This document shows, piece by piece, positions 8,326 through 18,119 of a stretch of DNA of 45,118 bases. The translations under genes were made by a program, and so were the position numbers. The notes under the pieces were generated by a model. It searched no databases. It worked only from the letters and a program-made list of their open reading frames with translations, and had not been told where the DNA came from. Within the stretch, counting starts at the first letter, position 1, and every line of letters starts with the position of its first letter. Source of the stretch: Caenibacillus caldisaponilyticus (GTDB lineage Bacteria; Bacillota; Bacilli; Bacillales; Sporolactobacillaceae); the NCBI RefSeq assembly GCF_002003465.1, contig NZ_BDDQ01000010.1:1-45118 (forward strand), in the 5' to 3' direction.

Positions 8326-9552
8326 ATGTCCTTTGGCAAACGGTTACGCGAACTGCGTCTGGAACGCGGGCTGACACAGGCAGACTTGAGCGGTCCCGGT
8401 GTATCAAGATCCCTTGTCAGCCAACTGGAACGCGACCGCATTCGCCCTTCCGCACAGGCATTGCAAACGCTGTCCGAAAAATTGGGAGTCAGTTACGATT
8501 ACCTTCGCGATGCTGTTAAACCGATAGAAAACACCTGTCAAGTGTTACTCAAGCATGCATGGAAAGCGATTGAGAAGGGCCATCTTGAAGATGCTTTTGA
8601 GTTGTCCGATCAAGCGGTGACGGTTGCGACGAACATCGGGGATCGAGAGTTAACCAGTCAAGCCCAGCTCATTCGCGGGTGGGCATTCATGCTGAAAGGA
8701 GAGCCGAACAAAGGGTTAAAAGATGTTTCCCAAGCCGAAAGTCGCTTCATAAAACCGAAGTCTGTCCAACCGTTCCGTGTATTACAAGCCATGGCGATGT
8801 CGGCTTTTTATAACGATTATTATGGCCTCGCAGAGTCCTATTTCGAATCCATTTTAAACATGGTCGCTCCCCGAAGTCTTGAGAGCGCCGTAGCGAACTT
8901 ACATTTGGGGTTGGTTCGACAAGCGCGTTACGGCATGTCGGCCGGGTTTGCGGAATTTTCCAAGGCCGTTGACTTAAGCGCTTCCCTTGGGGAAAAGCAT
9001 ATCGAAGCCTGGGGAATTTGCGGGCAAATCACCTCTTCTATACATCAAAAGATCCCCATCCCCAAAGAAAAATGGACAAGGCTGAGAAAGATCATCAATG
9101 ATAAAGATCGAGCCGTATCCGAGATTTATATCGAACCGCTTATTGCCTATGAGCAACGTCATCATGGCAACTATAAGAGAGCGATTGAAACATTGGTTAA
9201 ATTTTGGGAGTCAAGGCCCGAAAATGACTATATTTTATCAGAAATTGCTTATGAATTATCTCGGAATTATCTGGCAATCGGTGAATATGACTTGGCGCAA
9301 AAAGTAATTGATAAGGGGCTAAAAGTGATGCCTGCGGTGCGCCGTTCCTATACTTTTATTCGACTTTGGATCGTTCAAGCTTGGATATATTTTTATAAAG
9401 GACAGTCTTCTACTGCGATTCATACTTTGCAACCGCTGTTGCCTCTTGCCCGTGTGATGTCTCTTAATCTCATAGAATCCCATATATCTAAGTGGCTTAG
9501 AGACTGGGAACAAAATCCATATGAAACGATGCATCCAGTGGTTGAGAAATAA
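8326..9552 (+). CDS. XRE-family HTH regulator with C-terminal TPR repeats
   Basis: A 408-residue protein. Residues 1-65 form a clear Cro/CI-type helix-turn-helix (LRELRLERGLTQADLSGPGVSRSLVSQLERD). The rest is almost wholly helical with TPR-like repeats, e.g. near AEFSKAVDLSASLGEKHIEAW and YLAIGEYDLAQKVIDKGL. This is the architecture of RRNPP-type regulators (PlcR, NprR, Rgg-like), whose TPR domain binds a ligand, often a peptide. The ATG follows AAGGGGGATTTTACG. It is divergent from an MFS exporter, and a terminator follows at 9581-9634. No small pre-peptide gene is visible right after it, so the ligand may be encoded elsewhere or may not be a peptide. Confidence 0.82.
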   Translation: MSFGKRLRELRLERGLTQADLSGPGVSRSLVSQLERDRIRPSAQALQTLSEKLGVSYDYLRDAVKPIENTCQVLLKHAWKAIEKGHLEDAFELSDQAVTVATNIGDRELTSQAQLIRGWAFMLKGEPNKGLKDVSQAESRFIKPKSVQPFRVLQAMAMSAFYNDYYGLAESYFESILNMVAPRSLESAVANLHLGLVRQARYGMSAGFAEFSKAVDLSASLGEKHIEAWGICGQITSSIHQKIPIPKEKWTRLRKIINDKDRAVSEIYIEPLIAYEQRHHGNYKRAIETLVKFWESRPENDYILSEIAYELSRNYLAIGEYDLAQKVIDKGLKVMPAVRRSYTFIRLWIVQAWIYFYKGQSSTAIHTLQPLLPLARVMSLNLIESHISKWLRDWEQNPYETMHPVVEK

Positions 9553-9580
9553 AGGTCAATTAACCCAATCTAAAGATAAA

Positions 9581-9634
9581 CGATCCCCGAATGAAAGACA
9601 CTTTTAAAAGTCCCTCATTCTGGGGATCGATTTT
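9581..9634 (+). terminator. Terminator after the XRE-TPR regulator
   Basis: CGATCCCC-G-AATGA pairs with TCATT-C-TGGGGATCG around a loop of about twenty bases, followed by ATTTTC. The T run is short. Confidence 0.6.
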
Positions 9635-9672
9635 CATCGGCATTTTAAGGCTATCATCCATTCATTCTTCAC

Positions 9673-9834
9673 TTACCGCATGGAATCCGCCGCCATCATT
9701 AAATCTTCTTTTGTAAAAGGGTTTTTGCCCGACGCGGATAGGATCCACACATGATAGACGATGCCGCCGTCCTCATCATGCCAAGCGATGCTCCAACCAT
9801 TTTTCGTTTTGTGCCAATAAGCTTCCGTATTTAC
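9673..9834 (-). pseudogene. Fragment of a DUF4367-like protein C-terminus
   Basis: On the minus strand an open frame without a start codon encodes about 53 residues, with AYWHKTKNGWSIAWHDEDGG followed by IVYHVWILSASGKNPFTKED and ending in ADSMR before a TAA. The pattern of Trp-rich strands followed by a helix ending in A-x-S-M is like the C-terminus of DUF4367-type proteins. The frame is closed by a stop immediately upstream, and no 5' part was found, so this is a leftover. The family assignment is tentative. Confidence 0.4.
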
Positions 9835-10221
9835 TTATAGAATACAAAAAGACAGAAGCGACAAACAAGATTCCGATGAACGGTGAAGCTTCGCAATCTA
9901 TAACCATTAATTTAGAAGCTTCCACCAACCGGAAAGTGCTGTATTGTGTCGAAGAACGTCTCCTCTGCCTTGTTTTCCCGCGGAATCTGTCTATTTTTTT
10001 GGAAATATATTGGGCGCTCCATGCGATTTTAACCGATCGATCGACAATTAAAAGGCGGAATTTTTTATATATTTAACTTATCCCATCGGCGATCAGCGAA
10101 AAGAAAACTTCCATTTTTTCACTTTCTCCATCATCACATCGTGCAACAATCAGGCCGATCATTGTTTCCCATTTTATCGACTCCGCCGCCCAAAAAGACG
10201 ATGAGCAGGAGGTGTAGAAAA
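9835..10221 (+). other. Upstream region of the glc operon
   Basis: No credible gene was seen. The stretch is AT-rich near 10035-10080 (TTTTTTATATATTT), where the promoter of glcE is likely, but no clean -35/-10 pair could be assigned. Confidence 0.35.
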
Positions 10222-11535
10222 ATGGCCGCAACCCTTGACACGCTGTTGCCACCGGAGCGCGTTCAATCGGGGCCCGTCCCCGATGATCCATTTGGGAACC
10301 ATGCCTTCACCCGCGTTTATCCGGAAAGCGAGGAAGAAATCGCGGCCGTTCTGCGGTATGCCCATGAAAAAGGGCTCTCCGTCATTCCGTCCGGCAACGG
10401 GACGAAGCGCGGATACGGAGGCCTTGAAGAGACGGCCGACATTTTATTGTCGCTCGCCCGCATGACCGGCATCACGGAACACAGCGCCGGCGATTTGACG
10501 ATGGCGGTGCGGCCGGGGACGACAATCGAAGCGATCAATGAAGCTTTGAAACCGTACGGGCAGATGCTGCCCCTTGACGTGCCGTGGCCCGAGGAGGCGA
10601 CGATCGGGGGCGTCATCGCGGCCAACGACAGCGGACCGAAGCGGTTAAAATACGGTTCGGCGCGGGATATGGTCATCGGTTTGCGCGTCGTGTATCCGGA
10701 CGGCAAGGTCATCCGCACCGGCGGCAACGTCGTCAAAAACGTGGCCGGTTATGACATGAACAAACTGTTCATCGGATCGATGGGCACGCTGGGCGTCATC
10801 AGCGAAGTTCGGGTGAAACTCCGCCCCCTTCCTCCGTTTCAAAGCCTCCTCCTCATCCCATTTGATGAAGCGGACCATGATGCGCTTTCCGCGTTCGTCA
10901 TCGATCTGCAAAACTCGCACTTGGAACCCAGTGCGCTTGAACTGCTTTCGCCCCGTCTTGCCCGCCGCTTGGCGAGCGGGTCCACTTGGACGCTCGCGGT
11001 CGCCTTTGAAGATCGGGAAAAAGCCGTGATCGCCCAAGAAGCCTGGGTAAAAGAAAAACGGGCGACCGACATCATTGCGTTCCGCCAAGATGCCGCAGCC
11101 CAATGGTGGCGCGAGTTTTCCCGCATCGCGCCGAACGCTGCCGGCCGCGGTCCGGATCCTCCGACGCACGCAACGGAAATCGCCATCAAAATCGGCAGTA
11201 AAAACGCAGACGTCATCCCGCTTCTTTTAACAGGCGACGCGCTCGCTGAAGCGCTTGGCGTCACCATGCATGGCCACGGCGGTGTTGGGCACGGCATCAG
11301 CCGCCTCTACGCCCAAGGTGCGGATGCCGCGCTTTTGCAATACGTGGAAGAAGTGCGGCGGGCGGCCGAAGACAAGGAAGGTTACGCGATCGTCACCCAC
11401 ATGCCGCTTTCGTTGCGGCGGCGCTGTGACGTCTGGGGCGGGAAGCCCACACATTTCCCGCTGCTTCGGGCCATCAAGCAATCCATCGATCCGAAACGCG
11501 TGTTGAACCCAAGACGCTTTGTGGGAGGGCTATAG
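10222..11535 (+). CDS. glcE: Glycolate oxidase FAD-binding subunit GlcE
   Basis: A 437-residue FAD_binding_4 protein. The N-terminal PCMH-type FAD domain shows [14 protein letters not shown] (about residues 58-71) and [21 protein letters not shown] (about residues 133-153), with [15 protein letters not shown] further on. It is shorter than GlcD and lacks that subunit's full C-terminal domain, as expected for GlcE. With GlcD and GlcF it oxidises glycolate (and in some cases lactate) to glyoxylate at the membrane. The ATG at 10222 is chosen over the longer upstream frame because AGGAGGTG lies eight bases before it. The stop is one base before glcF, so the genes are translationally linked. Confidence 0.85.
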   Translation: MAATLDTLLPPERVQSGPVPDDPFGNHAFTRVYPESEEEIAAVLRYAHEKGLSVIPSGNGTKRGYGGLEETADILLSLARMTGITEHSAGDLTMAVRPGTTIEAINEALKPYGQMLPLDVPWPEEATIGGVIAANDSGPKRLKYGSARDMVIGLRVVYPDGKVIRTGGNVVKNVAGYDMNKLFIGSMGTLGVISEVRVKLRPLPPFQSLLLIPFDEADHDALSAFVIDLQNSHLEPSALELLSPRLARRLASGSTWTLAVAFEDREKAVIAQEAWVKEKRATDIIAFRQDAAAQWWREFSRIAPNAAGRGPDPPTHATEIAIKIGSKNADVIPLLLTGDALAEALGVTMHGHGGVGHGISRLYAQGADAALLQYVEEVRRAAEDKEGYAIVTHMPLSLRRRCDVWGGKPTHFPLLRAIKQSIDPKRVLNPRRFVGGL

Positions 11536-11536
11536 G

Positions 11537-12902
11537 ATGGAAGAATTCCAACGGACCTTGACGATACCCGAAGGACCGGTCCCGACCTCCCGTCTCGGAA
11601 ACTATTTGCCGGATGCCGACGTGCCGGACGAGGAGAAATGGGCGGACTGCGTCCATTGCGGCTTTTGTCTGCAAGCGTGTCCGACGTATCAGGAACTCGG
11701 CCAGGAACATCAATCGCCGCGCGGCCGCGTCTATTTAATCCAAGCCGTCGCCGAAGGAAAAGCCGCCCTTGACGAACGGTTCGCGGATCCCGTTTTCACC
11801 TGCCTGGATTGCCGGGCGTGCGAAACGGCCTGTCCGTCGAACGTCCAGGTCGGCAGCCTGATCGAAAAGGCGCGCGGTCAAGTGCGAAAAGCTGCGCCGC
11901 TGAAAGGTTGGCGCGGCTTCTTGCAAAAAATCTTTTTAAACGGCATTTTTGAGCACCCTTCCCGGCTTTACGCCTTGGGCACCATCCTGCGGTTCTTGCA
12001 AAAAAGCGGCCTGGAGACTTTCGCGCGCAAGCTCGGACTTTTAAAGATCCTGCCCAAACATTTGCGGGATATGGAGACCATTTTGCCGGCGGCCGCCCAA
12101 CCCGTTAAGAAAACATTCGGCACCGTCATACCGGCCGAAGGCGATGTAAAAAAAACGCGTCGGGCTGCTCACCGGCTGCATCATGGACGTCCTGTTCAGC
12201 GACGTGAATGCCGCGACGATCCGCGTGTTGACCAAAAACGGTTACGAAGTCGTCATTCCGGAAGGCCAACGCTGTTGCGGAGCGCTTCACGTCCACGCCG
12301 GCGACCGCGAGGCGGGCAAGCGCTTGGCCAAACAAAACATCGCCGCGTTTCGCGACGTCGACACGGTGATCGTCAACGCCGCCGGCTGCGGCTTGGCGCT
12401 TCAAGAATACGGCGAGCTCTTGGAAGATGATCCGATCTGGAAAAGCGAGGCGGAAGCCTTTGCCGCGAAGGCGGTCGACATTACGAAGTTCCTCGTCGAC
12501 CACGGCTACCGAAAGCCGGCCGCGGCCATCCACAAGCGCGTCGCTTACCACGACGCCTGCCACCTCGCCCACGGCCAAGGCGTGCGCGCGGAACCGCGCC
12601 AAATTTTAAAGGATATCCCCGGCATCGAATGGGTCGACCTCCCCGACTCTGACCGGTGCTGCGGCAGCGCGGGCATTTACAACTTGACGCACCCGAAGAT
12701 GGCCGGACGGCTCCTTGAACGCAAAATCGACGACGTGCCGGAGGAGGTCGACCTCATTTCCATGGGCAATCCGGGCTGCATGCTGCAAATCGCCATGGGC
12801 ATCGAGCGCCGCGGCCATCGCGCCAAAGTCGTGCACACGGTCCAATTGCTCGATTGGGCGTATGAGCGAGAACAAAGCGAGGAGAGGGTCCCCCGTGTTT
12901 AA
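11537..12902 (+). pseudogene. glcF: Glycolate oxidase iron-sulfur subunit GlcF, frameshifted
   Basis: The 5' part carries two 4Fe-4S motifs, [12 protein letters not shown] (about residues 38-49) and [13 protein letters not shown] (about 88-100). The 3' part carries the two CCG-type cysteine-rich domains ([33 protein letters not shown]). The halves lie in different frames. They join if the run of eight A at 12148-12155 is read as seven, which gives [18 protein letters not shown] and a protein of about 454 residues, normal for GlcF. Without correction the first half ends in about 298 residues of which the last 90 are nonsense. GlcF passes electrons from GlcDE to the quinone pool. The start ATG at 11537 has GGGAGGG upstream. 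The lesion may be a sequencing error, a true mutation, or slippage. Confidence 0.85.
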
Positions 12903-14352
12903 GAAAACATCGGCCGTCGCAGACGCGGTCGTCCGCGGTTTGCAGGATATCGTCGGTCCTGATAAAGTGCTCTATCAAAGCGCCGATCTGTTGGCCTATG
13001 AATGCGACGCGTACACCTTGCATAAAGGGATGCCGAGAGCGGTCGTCTTCCCCGGCTCCACCGAAGACGTTGCGGCCATCGTCAAATTTTTGAACCGGAA
13101 CCGAGTGCCGTTCATCGCGCGAGGGGCAGGCACGGGGCTCTCTGGCGGCGCCATCCCCCTCGGCGGCGAAGTCATCATCAGCCTCGTTCAAATGAAAAAA
13201 TTGCTGCACCTCGATTTGACGAACCGCTATGCCGTCGTCCAGCCGGGATACATCAACCTGCAGTTGACGAACGCGATCGCTGACCGCGGCTACTACTATG
13301 CGCCGGATCCGTCAAGCCAAGGCAATTGCACGATCGGGGGCAACGTCGCCGAAAACGCCGGCGGCGCCCATTGCTTAAAATACGGCGTGACGACGAACCA
13401 TGTCCTCGGTCTGGAAGTCGTCCTGCCCAACGGCGAAATCGTTGAAATCGGCGGGGCCGGCATGCCGGATGCACCGGGCTATGATTTGATCGGTCTCCTC
13501 ACCGGATCAGAAGGGACGCTCGCCATTGTAACGAAAATCGTCGTCCGCATTTTAAAAGTTCCCCAGGATAAGCGGACGGCGCTCGCCTATTTCGATTCGA
13601 TCGAAGACGCGAGCCGCGCCGTCTCAGCCATTATATCTTGCGGCATCGTCCCGGCCGCGCTTGAAATGATGGACCGCATCGCAATTGAGGGCGTGGAAAA
13701 GGCAGCGTTTCCGGTTGGCCATCCGAAAGGCATCGCCGCCTTGCTGCTGATCGAAGTGGACGGCATCGCCGAAGGCATCGAAGACCAAATCCGCGATATC
13801 GCGGAGGTATGCCGGAAGTGCAACGTCCGGGAAGTGAAGATCGCTCAAACCGAAGCCGAACGCGCCTTGTGGTGGGCAAACCGCAAGACGGGTTTCGCCG
13901 CGATGGGGACGATTTCCCCCGACTATCTTGTTCAGGACGACGTCATCCCGCGCAGCCGCCTCCCGGAAGTGCTCGCCCGCATCCAACAAATCAGCGAAGC
14001 GTCCGGCTTGCGCATCGCCAACATTTTTCACGCCGGCGACGGCAATCTCCACCCGCTCGTCCTCTTCGATTCCAGAAAGCCCGGCGAAAGCGAGCGAGCC
14101 GTCCAAGCCAGCATGGCGTGCCTAAAAGCCTGCGCCGACGCCGGCGGATCGATCACCGGTGAACACGGCGTCGGCCTCGAGAAGAAAGAAGCGATGCGCT
14201 TGATCTTTACGGATGAAGAAATCGAGGCGCAGATGGCCGTCCGCCGCGTCTTCAATCCCAATGACCTGTTAAATCCCGGAAAGCTCTTCCCGACGCCTGG
14301 CCGTTGCGCAGAAACGAAACAGGCGGAACCGGAAGCGGTGACCGGGCACTGA
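12895..14352 (+). CDS. glcD: Glycolate oxidase catalytic subunit GlcD
   Basis: A 485-residue FAD-linked oxidase. The FAD-binding domain contains ARGAGTGLSGGAIPLGG (about residues 78-94) and GNCTIGGNVAENAGG (about 143-157). The C-terminal domain has the active-site and FAD motifs HAGDGNLHPLVL and GEHGVGLEKKEAM. Fits GlcD (D-lactate or glycolate dehydrogenase family, about 470-500 residues). The GTG start at 12895 has GGAGAGGG upstream and overlaps the end of glcF by eight bases; a longer upstream frame only shadows glcF. It oxidises glycolate to glyoxylate, but D-lactate cannot be excluded because the permease next to it also carries lactate. Confidence 0.88.
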   Translation: MFKKTSAVADAVVRGLQDIVGPDKVLYQSADLLAYECDAYTLHKGMPRAVVFPGSTEDVAAIVKFLNRNRVPFIARGAGTGLSGGAIPLGGEVIISLVQMKKLLHLDLTNRYAVVQPGYINLQLTNAIADRGYYYAPDPSSQGNCTIGGNVAENAGGAHCLKYGVTTNHVLGLEVVLPNGEIVEIGGAGMPDAPGYDLIGLLTGSEGTLAIVTKIVVRILKVPQDKRTALAYFDSIEDASRAVSAIISCGIVPAALEMMDRIAIEGVEKAAFPVGHPKGIAALLLIEVDGIAEGIEDQIRDIAEVCRKCNVREVKIAQTEAERALWWANRKTGFAAMGTISPDYLVQDDVIPRSRLPEVLARIQQISEASGLRIANIFHAGDGNLHPLVLFDSRKPGESERAVQASMACLKACADAGGSITGEHGVGLEKKEAMRLIFTDEEIEAQMAVRRVFNPNDLLNPGKLFPTPGRCAETKQAEPEAVTGH

Positions 14353-14848
14353 GCGCACAGTTGACGCTCAGTTTTCCTCCTCACCGGGACAAATAATGGT
14401 GCACGTCCACCCTCGCCTCACCACCGGCAGCATTCCTGCGAGACTGGTTCAAGGGATAGGTTTTCATGCCGTCTCATCCACGCGATGACCACCGGAGGCA
14501 ACGGCATCGCGCCAAGCGCTATCGATTTCATCTCAAAGGATGGCGCTATGGCCTTTTGAAAGCGCCATCAATTGGCAAAACCATGGGCCATGCTCACCCG
14601 AAGGCAATGCCTTCACAATCAAAAATATCCATCGCATCGCTTGCTTTTCCATGTTCCGTCGTCCCACCGATGAACACACGGATGTTTAGAAAAACCTGGC
14701 GGCCGGGTGTCCGGGTCATACCCTTAGGCGGGCCGTCCATCGTAAAGACCCGTTTCTGCCCGGTTTTCCTTGCAAACGAATTATATACCGCTTGACCCGC
14801 CGGTCCGCCATGCCAAAAAAAGAGGAATTCATGAAAGGAGGCGTCCCG
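14353..14848 (+). other. Gap between glcD and the permease
   Basis: About 495 bases without a recognisable gene. Frames of about 100 codons exist on both strands (14466-14795 plus, 14594-14884 minus), but neither has family resemblance and the minus one overlaps the permease start. No hairpin with a T run was seen, so read-through from glcD into the permease is possible. Confidence 0.4.
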
Positions 14849-16507
14849 TTGAGTTGGACGCAAGTCTATAATCCGCTCGGCCACATGCTCGGTTCTTTTA
14901 TCGCCGCATTAATTCCGCTTTTATTTTTCTTTTGGGCGCTTGCGATAAGAAAGATGAAGGGGCACGTGGCCGGCTTGTTGACCGTCTTGATCGCCGTTGT
15001 GGAAGCGATCCTCGTTTACGGCATGCCGATCTCCTATTCATTAGAGGCGACGTTTCTCGGCGTCGCCGACGGGCTATGGCATATCGGCTGGATCATTGTG
15101 GCCGCGGTTTTTCTTTATAACATGACCGTGAAAGCGGGACAATTTGAAATCCTTCGCAATTCCATCGCCATGCTGTCCGAAGACCGCCGCTTGCAAGTGT
15201 TGCTGATCGCCTTCTCATTTGGCGCATTTATTGAAGGCGCCGCGGGGTTTGGCGCACCGGTCGCGATTTGCGCGGCGATTCTGGCCGGCCTCGGATTCAA
15301 CAAATTTTACGCAGCCGGATTGAGCCTGGTGGCGAACACCGCTCCGGTCGCCTTCGGTGCCATCGGCGCTCCGATCGCCGGACTGGCCGCGGTCACGGGG
15401 CTTGAGCCGGACACGCTCGCCGCCATGGTCGGCCGGCAGCTCCCCGTCTTATCGCTCATCGTTCCGTTTTGGCTCGTCTTCATCATGTGCGGCTGGAAGA
15501 GGACGAAGGAAGTGTTGCCGGCGATCCTCGTCTGCGGCCTCTCCTTCGCGGTCGCCCAGTTTTTCGCGTCCAACTTTCTCGGCTATCAGTTGCCGGACAT
15601 CCTCTCCTCGATCATGAGCCTCGTTTGCCTGGCGCTTTTCTTGAAAGTGTGGAAGCCGAAATCCGTATTTCGCTTTAAAGAAGAAGAGGCAGCGGCGAGC
15701 GCGAACGGGGCACTCGAAACGTCCGCCGGCGGCCCGAACCGCAAATATACGTTTGGGCAAATCGCGAAAGCTTGGTCGCCGTTTCTCGTGCTGATCGTCA
15801 CCGTCACGCTCTGGGGCGGTTCGGAATGGGTCAAAGCCCGCCTCGGCCACGCCACTTTCCAAATTCCGGTGCCGGGATTGAACCACCACATTTTTAAAAC
15901 GTCACCGATCGTCAATGAGCCGACCGAATACCCCGCCATCTTCAAATTTGATATCCTGGGGGCGGCCGGCACGTCGATTTTTGTCGCGGCGCTGATCAGC
16001 AAATTCATTTTGCGCATTTCCTGGAAGGAATGGGGACGAATTTTTGTGACAACGTTGAAGGAGTTGCGCGCGCCGCTCGTGATGATCGGCGCGGTGATCG
16101 GTCTCGCCTACATCGAAAATTACTCCGGCATGAGCGCGACGCTCGGGCTCGGCTTTGCGAACACGGGCGCGTTGTTCCCGTTTTTTGCCCCGATCCTCGG
16201 CTGGATCGGCGTCTTTCTTACCGGTTCGGACACCTCATCCAACGCCTTGTTCGGCAATTTGCAAAAAATTACCGGCCAACAAATCGGCGTCGATCCGGTG
16301 CTGCTCGCGGCGGCCAATTCAAGCGGCGGCGTCATGGGCAAAATGATTTCCCCGCAGTCGATCGCGGTCGGCACCGCCGCCACGGGCCTCATCGGAAACG
16401 AGGGCAAATTGTTTGCCTTTACCTTCAAACATAGCCTGTTCTTGCTGTTTATCGTTTGCTTGATCACCGTTTTGGAAGCTTATGTGTTCAACGGGCTGAT
16501 TCCGTAG
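14849..16507 (+). CDS. lldP: L-lactate/glycolate permease (LctP family)
   Basis: A 552-residue polytopic membrane protein of the lactate permease family (LldP/GlcA), about the usual length. Typical segments are SFGAFIEGAAGFGAPVAI (about residues 123-140), NTAPVAFGAIGAPIAG and FLTGSDTSSNALFGNLQ, followed by ANSSGGVMGKMISPQSI near the end. It imports lactate, glycolate or similar 2-hydroxy acids with protons. The TTG start at 14849 is chosen because AAGGAGG lies seven bases upstream; longer frames upstream lack a good ribosome site. Its position after glcEFD argues for glycolate or lactate use. The symbol glcA would fit as well. Confidence 0.85.
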   Translation: MSWTQVYNPLGHMLGSFIAALIPLLFFFWALAIRKMKGHVAGLLTVLIAVVEAILVYGMPISYSLEATFLGVADGLWHIGWIIVAAVFLYNMTVKAGQFEILRNSIAMLSEDRRLQVLLIAFSFGAFIEGAAGFGAPVAICAAILAGLGFNKFYAAGLSLVANTAPVAFGAIGAPIAGLAAVTGLEPDTLAAMVGRQLPVLSLIVPFWLVFIMCGWKRTKEVLPAILVCGLSFAVAQFFASNFLGYQLPDILSSIMSLVCLALFLKVWKPKSVFRFKEEEAAASANGALETSAGGPNRKYTFGQIAKAWSPFLVLIVTVTLWGGSEWVKARLGHATFQIPVPGLNHHIFKTSPIVNEPTEYPAIFKFDILGAAGTSIFVAALISKFILRISWKEWGRIFVTTLKELRAPLVMIGAVIGLAYIENYSGMSATLGLGFANTGALFPFFAPILGWIGVFLTGSDTSSNALFGNLQKITGQQIGVDPVLLAAANSSGGVMGKMISPQSIAVGTAATGLIGNEGKLFAFTFKHSLFLLFIVCLITVLEAYVFNGLIP

Positions 16508-16658
16508 CCTCCAGGAACCGTAAACCGAGCGCCCGTTTGACCGAAAAAAGCAAACGAAACGCTCCCCATTTCCTGGGTAATAACCTTCAGTGCGAATCCG
16601 CTTTAAAAAGGCATCGAACAAATTGCCGAATGCCGCCAGCCATAAAAGCCTTGAAAAC

Positions 16659-16708
16659 GAGGAGGCCGGCAGCGCTCCAAAGCGCCGCCGAGGGCTCCTC
16701 TCTTTTTT
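16659..16708 (+). terminator. Strong terminator after the permease
   Basis: GAGGAGGCC-GGC-AGCGCT pairs with AGCGC-CGCC-GGGCTCCTC around CCAA, followed by TCTTTTTT. It lies about 150 bases after the permease stop. The rest of 16508-16851 holds nothing recognisable. Confidence 0.8.
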
Positions 16709-16851
16709 GCCCAAAGCGTATGGTTGAAATCAAATCATTGACATCGGTCATCCCGCTCCAATCTTCGGTTTTCGTTGCCAAAAGATTAAGCCGCGGGACG
16801 ATTCCATATCTTTTTGACGTTTTCAATGGAATTCCAAACGGAGGCGGCGGG

Positions 16852-17784
16852 TTATTTTAAAGCCGAGATCAACCGTTCTTCCAAATCGATCAAAGCGTTT
16901 AAGATCCGGCGGACTTCCTGCCACTCTTTTCGGGCCGCACAGCCATTAGCCTGGCCGAAGAGCTTCGCCTTTTCCACCAGGATCTCGGCGCACGCAGGCC
17001 GATCGGCGTCTTTGAAAAACCGGGCAGCATCCAGGGCTCTTCGCGCGGCCAGCGGGAAGGCAAACCAAAGCAAATGCGCTTCAAGCTGCGGGGACAGAGG
17101 CTTTTTCAGTTCTTCGGAAAAAAGCCGCAAAGCTTTCACCCCTCCGTAAACAACTGGACCATCGGGATTAAACGTCAAGTTGACCGCGATCCGTTCCAAG
17201 GTTTGCCGGATCATCTCTTGATGGCTTGTCTTCCGGACCGGCCTGAAACGATAACGGAACGTATAGGGGCCCCGTTTATAAACGACTTGGTCGGCTTTCC
17301 ACGCCGACAAGAAGTCTTCCATGGGAAGCGGCGCAAACGGAAAGCCGGCCGGATCATGCAGGATCACCTGTTTTTCAACGATATCGAGCACGACGACGAA
17401 ATGATCGCTTCCGGACAAGTTCCGGTGGTTTGGGTGATACGTCAAATACCCGGCATCGACCGGCCCTGCCAACACAGGCCCCGTTTGGAGCGCCTCTCTT
17501 AAATTCTCTAGGGCCTCATGCGGCGAAAGGCCGAACGCCTCCTCCGCTTCCCACCCGAGCGTTTCAATCGCCAAGGACAACCCCCGATCCGGATCAATAT
17601 TGGCGCCGCTGAAAAATACGAGCGGATCCTTTTCACGGGCGAGGTAAAAATGACCGAAGGGCATCGTCGTCAAACATTCTATAAAGTAAGTCCCCGGCAA
17701 CGCCTCTGCCCCATAACCTTCCAAGGTCATATAAAGGCTGTTCGTGTAACAATAATGTCCGTTGCCCGTGTACGACACCACCAT
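16852..17784 (-). CDS. BtrH_N-like (butirosin H N-terminal) cysteine-fold protein
   Basis: A 310-residue soluble protein with no signal peptide. It begins with a GNGHYCYTNSLYMTLEGYG motif (about residues 7-25), the Cys-x-x-x-S/N segment of the BtrH N-terminal and related peptidase C39-like folds. A central GSDHFVVVLDIVEKQVILHDPAGF (about 144-167) supplies a His and an Asp that could complete a papain-like triad. The C-terminal third is helical and resembles DUF4872-type tails. In butirosin synthesis BtrH transfers an acyl group from a carrier protein, but no carrier protein or biosynthetic gene is nearby, so its substrate is unknown. The ATG follows GGGGAGGAAAGGAA. It is a single-gene unit. 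Confidence 0.6.
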   Translation of the reverse strand: MVVSYTGNGHYCYTNSLYMTLEGYGAEALPGTYFIECLTTMPFGHFYLAREKDPLVFFSGANIDPDRGLSLAIETLGWEAEEAFGLSPHEALENLREALQTGPVLAGPVDAGYLTYHPNHRNLSGSDHFVVVLDIVEKQVILHDPAGFPFAPLPMEDFLSAWKADQVVYKRGPYTFRYRFRPVRKTSHQEMIRQTLERIAVNLTFNPDGPVVYGGVKALRLFSEELKKPLSPQLEAHLLWFAFPLAARRALDAARFFKDADRPACAEILVEKAKLFGQANGCAARKEWQEVRRILNALIDLEERLISALK

Positions 17785-18119
17785 TTCCTTTCCTCCCCTT
17801 TCACGTTTTTGTCGGATGAAGCACCCCGATTATAAACAAACTTAAAATTATTTTCAATAAAATTTTTAATTATAAAAAAATAACTCGAGCGCTCAGGCAG
17901 CGACGCGAGGTTCCAGAATGTTCAGATGAACGCCTCCCCCACTTCGGAGGCATCAAAGCGATCGGAAAGGGAACAATAGGAAAGACGAGAAAATAAAAAT
18001 AACGGTTGGTCCCGTCATCCTAAAAACGCCGTGGCGCATGGACCCGTCGGCGCCCATACCGCCGTCCGGATGATGAGCAGGCCATTCGAATACCAAAAAA
18101 TTTTATGGAGGGCATATCG
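17785..18119. other. Intergenic stretch between divergent genes
   Basis: The first 95 bases are very AT-rich, as expected for the BtrH-like promoter. A short hairpin (GCCTCC/GGAGGC) lies near 17935 without a T run. No gene was seen. Confidence 0.4.

Noticed and set aside
14594-14884. A 96-codon minus frame between glcD and the permease
   Set aside because: It overlaps the permease start, has no recognisable family and no convincing ribosome site.
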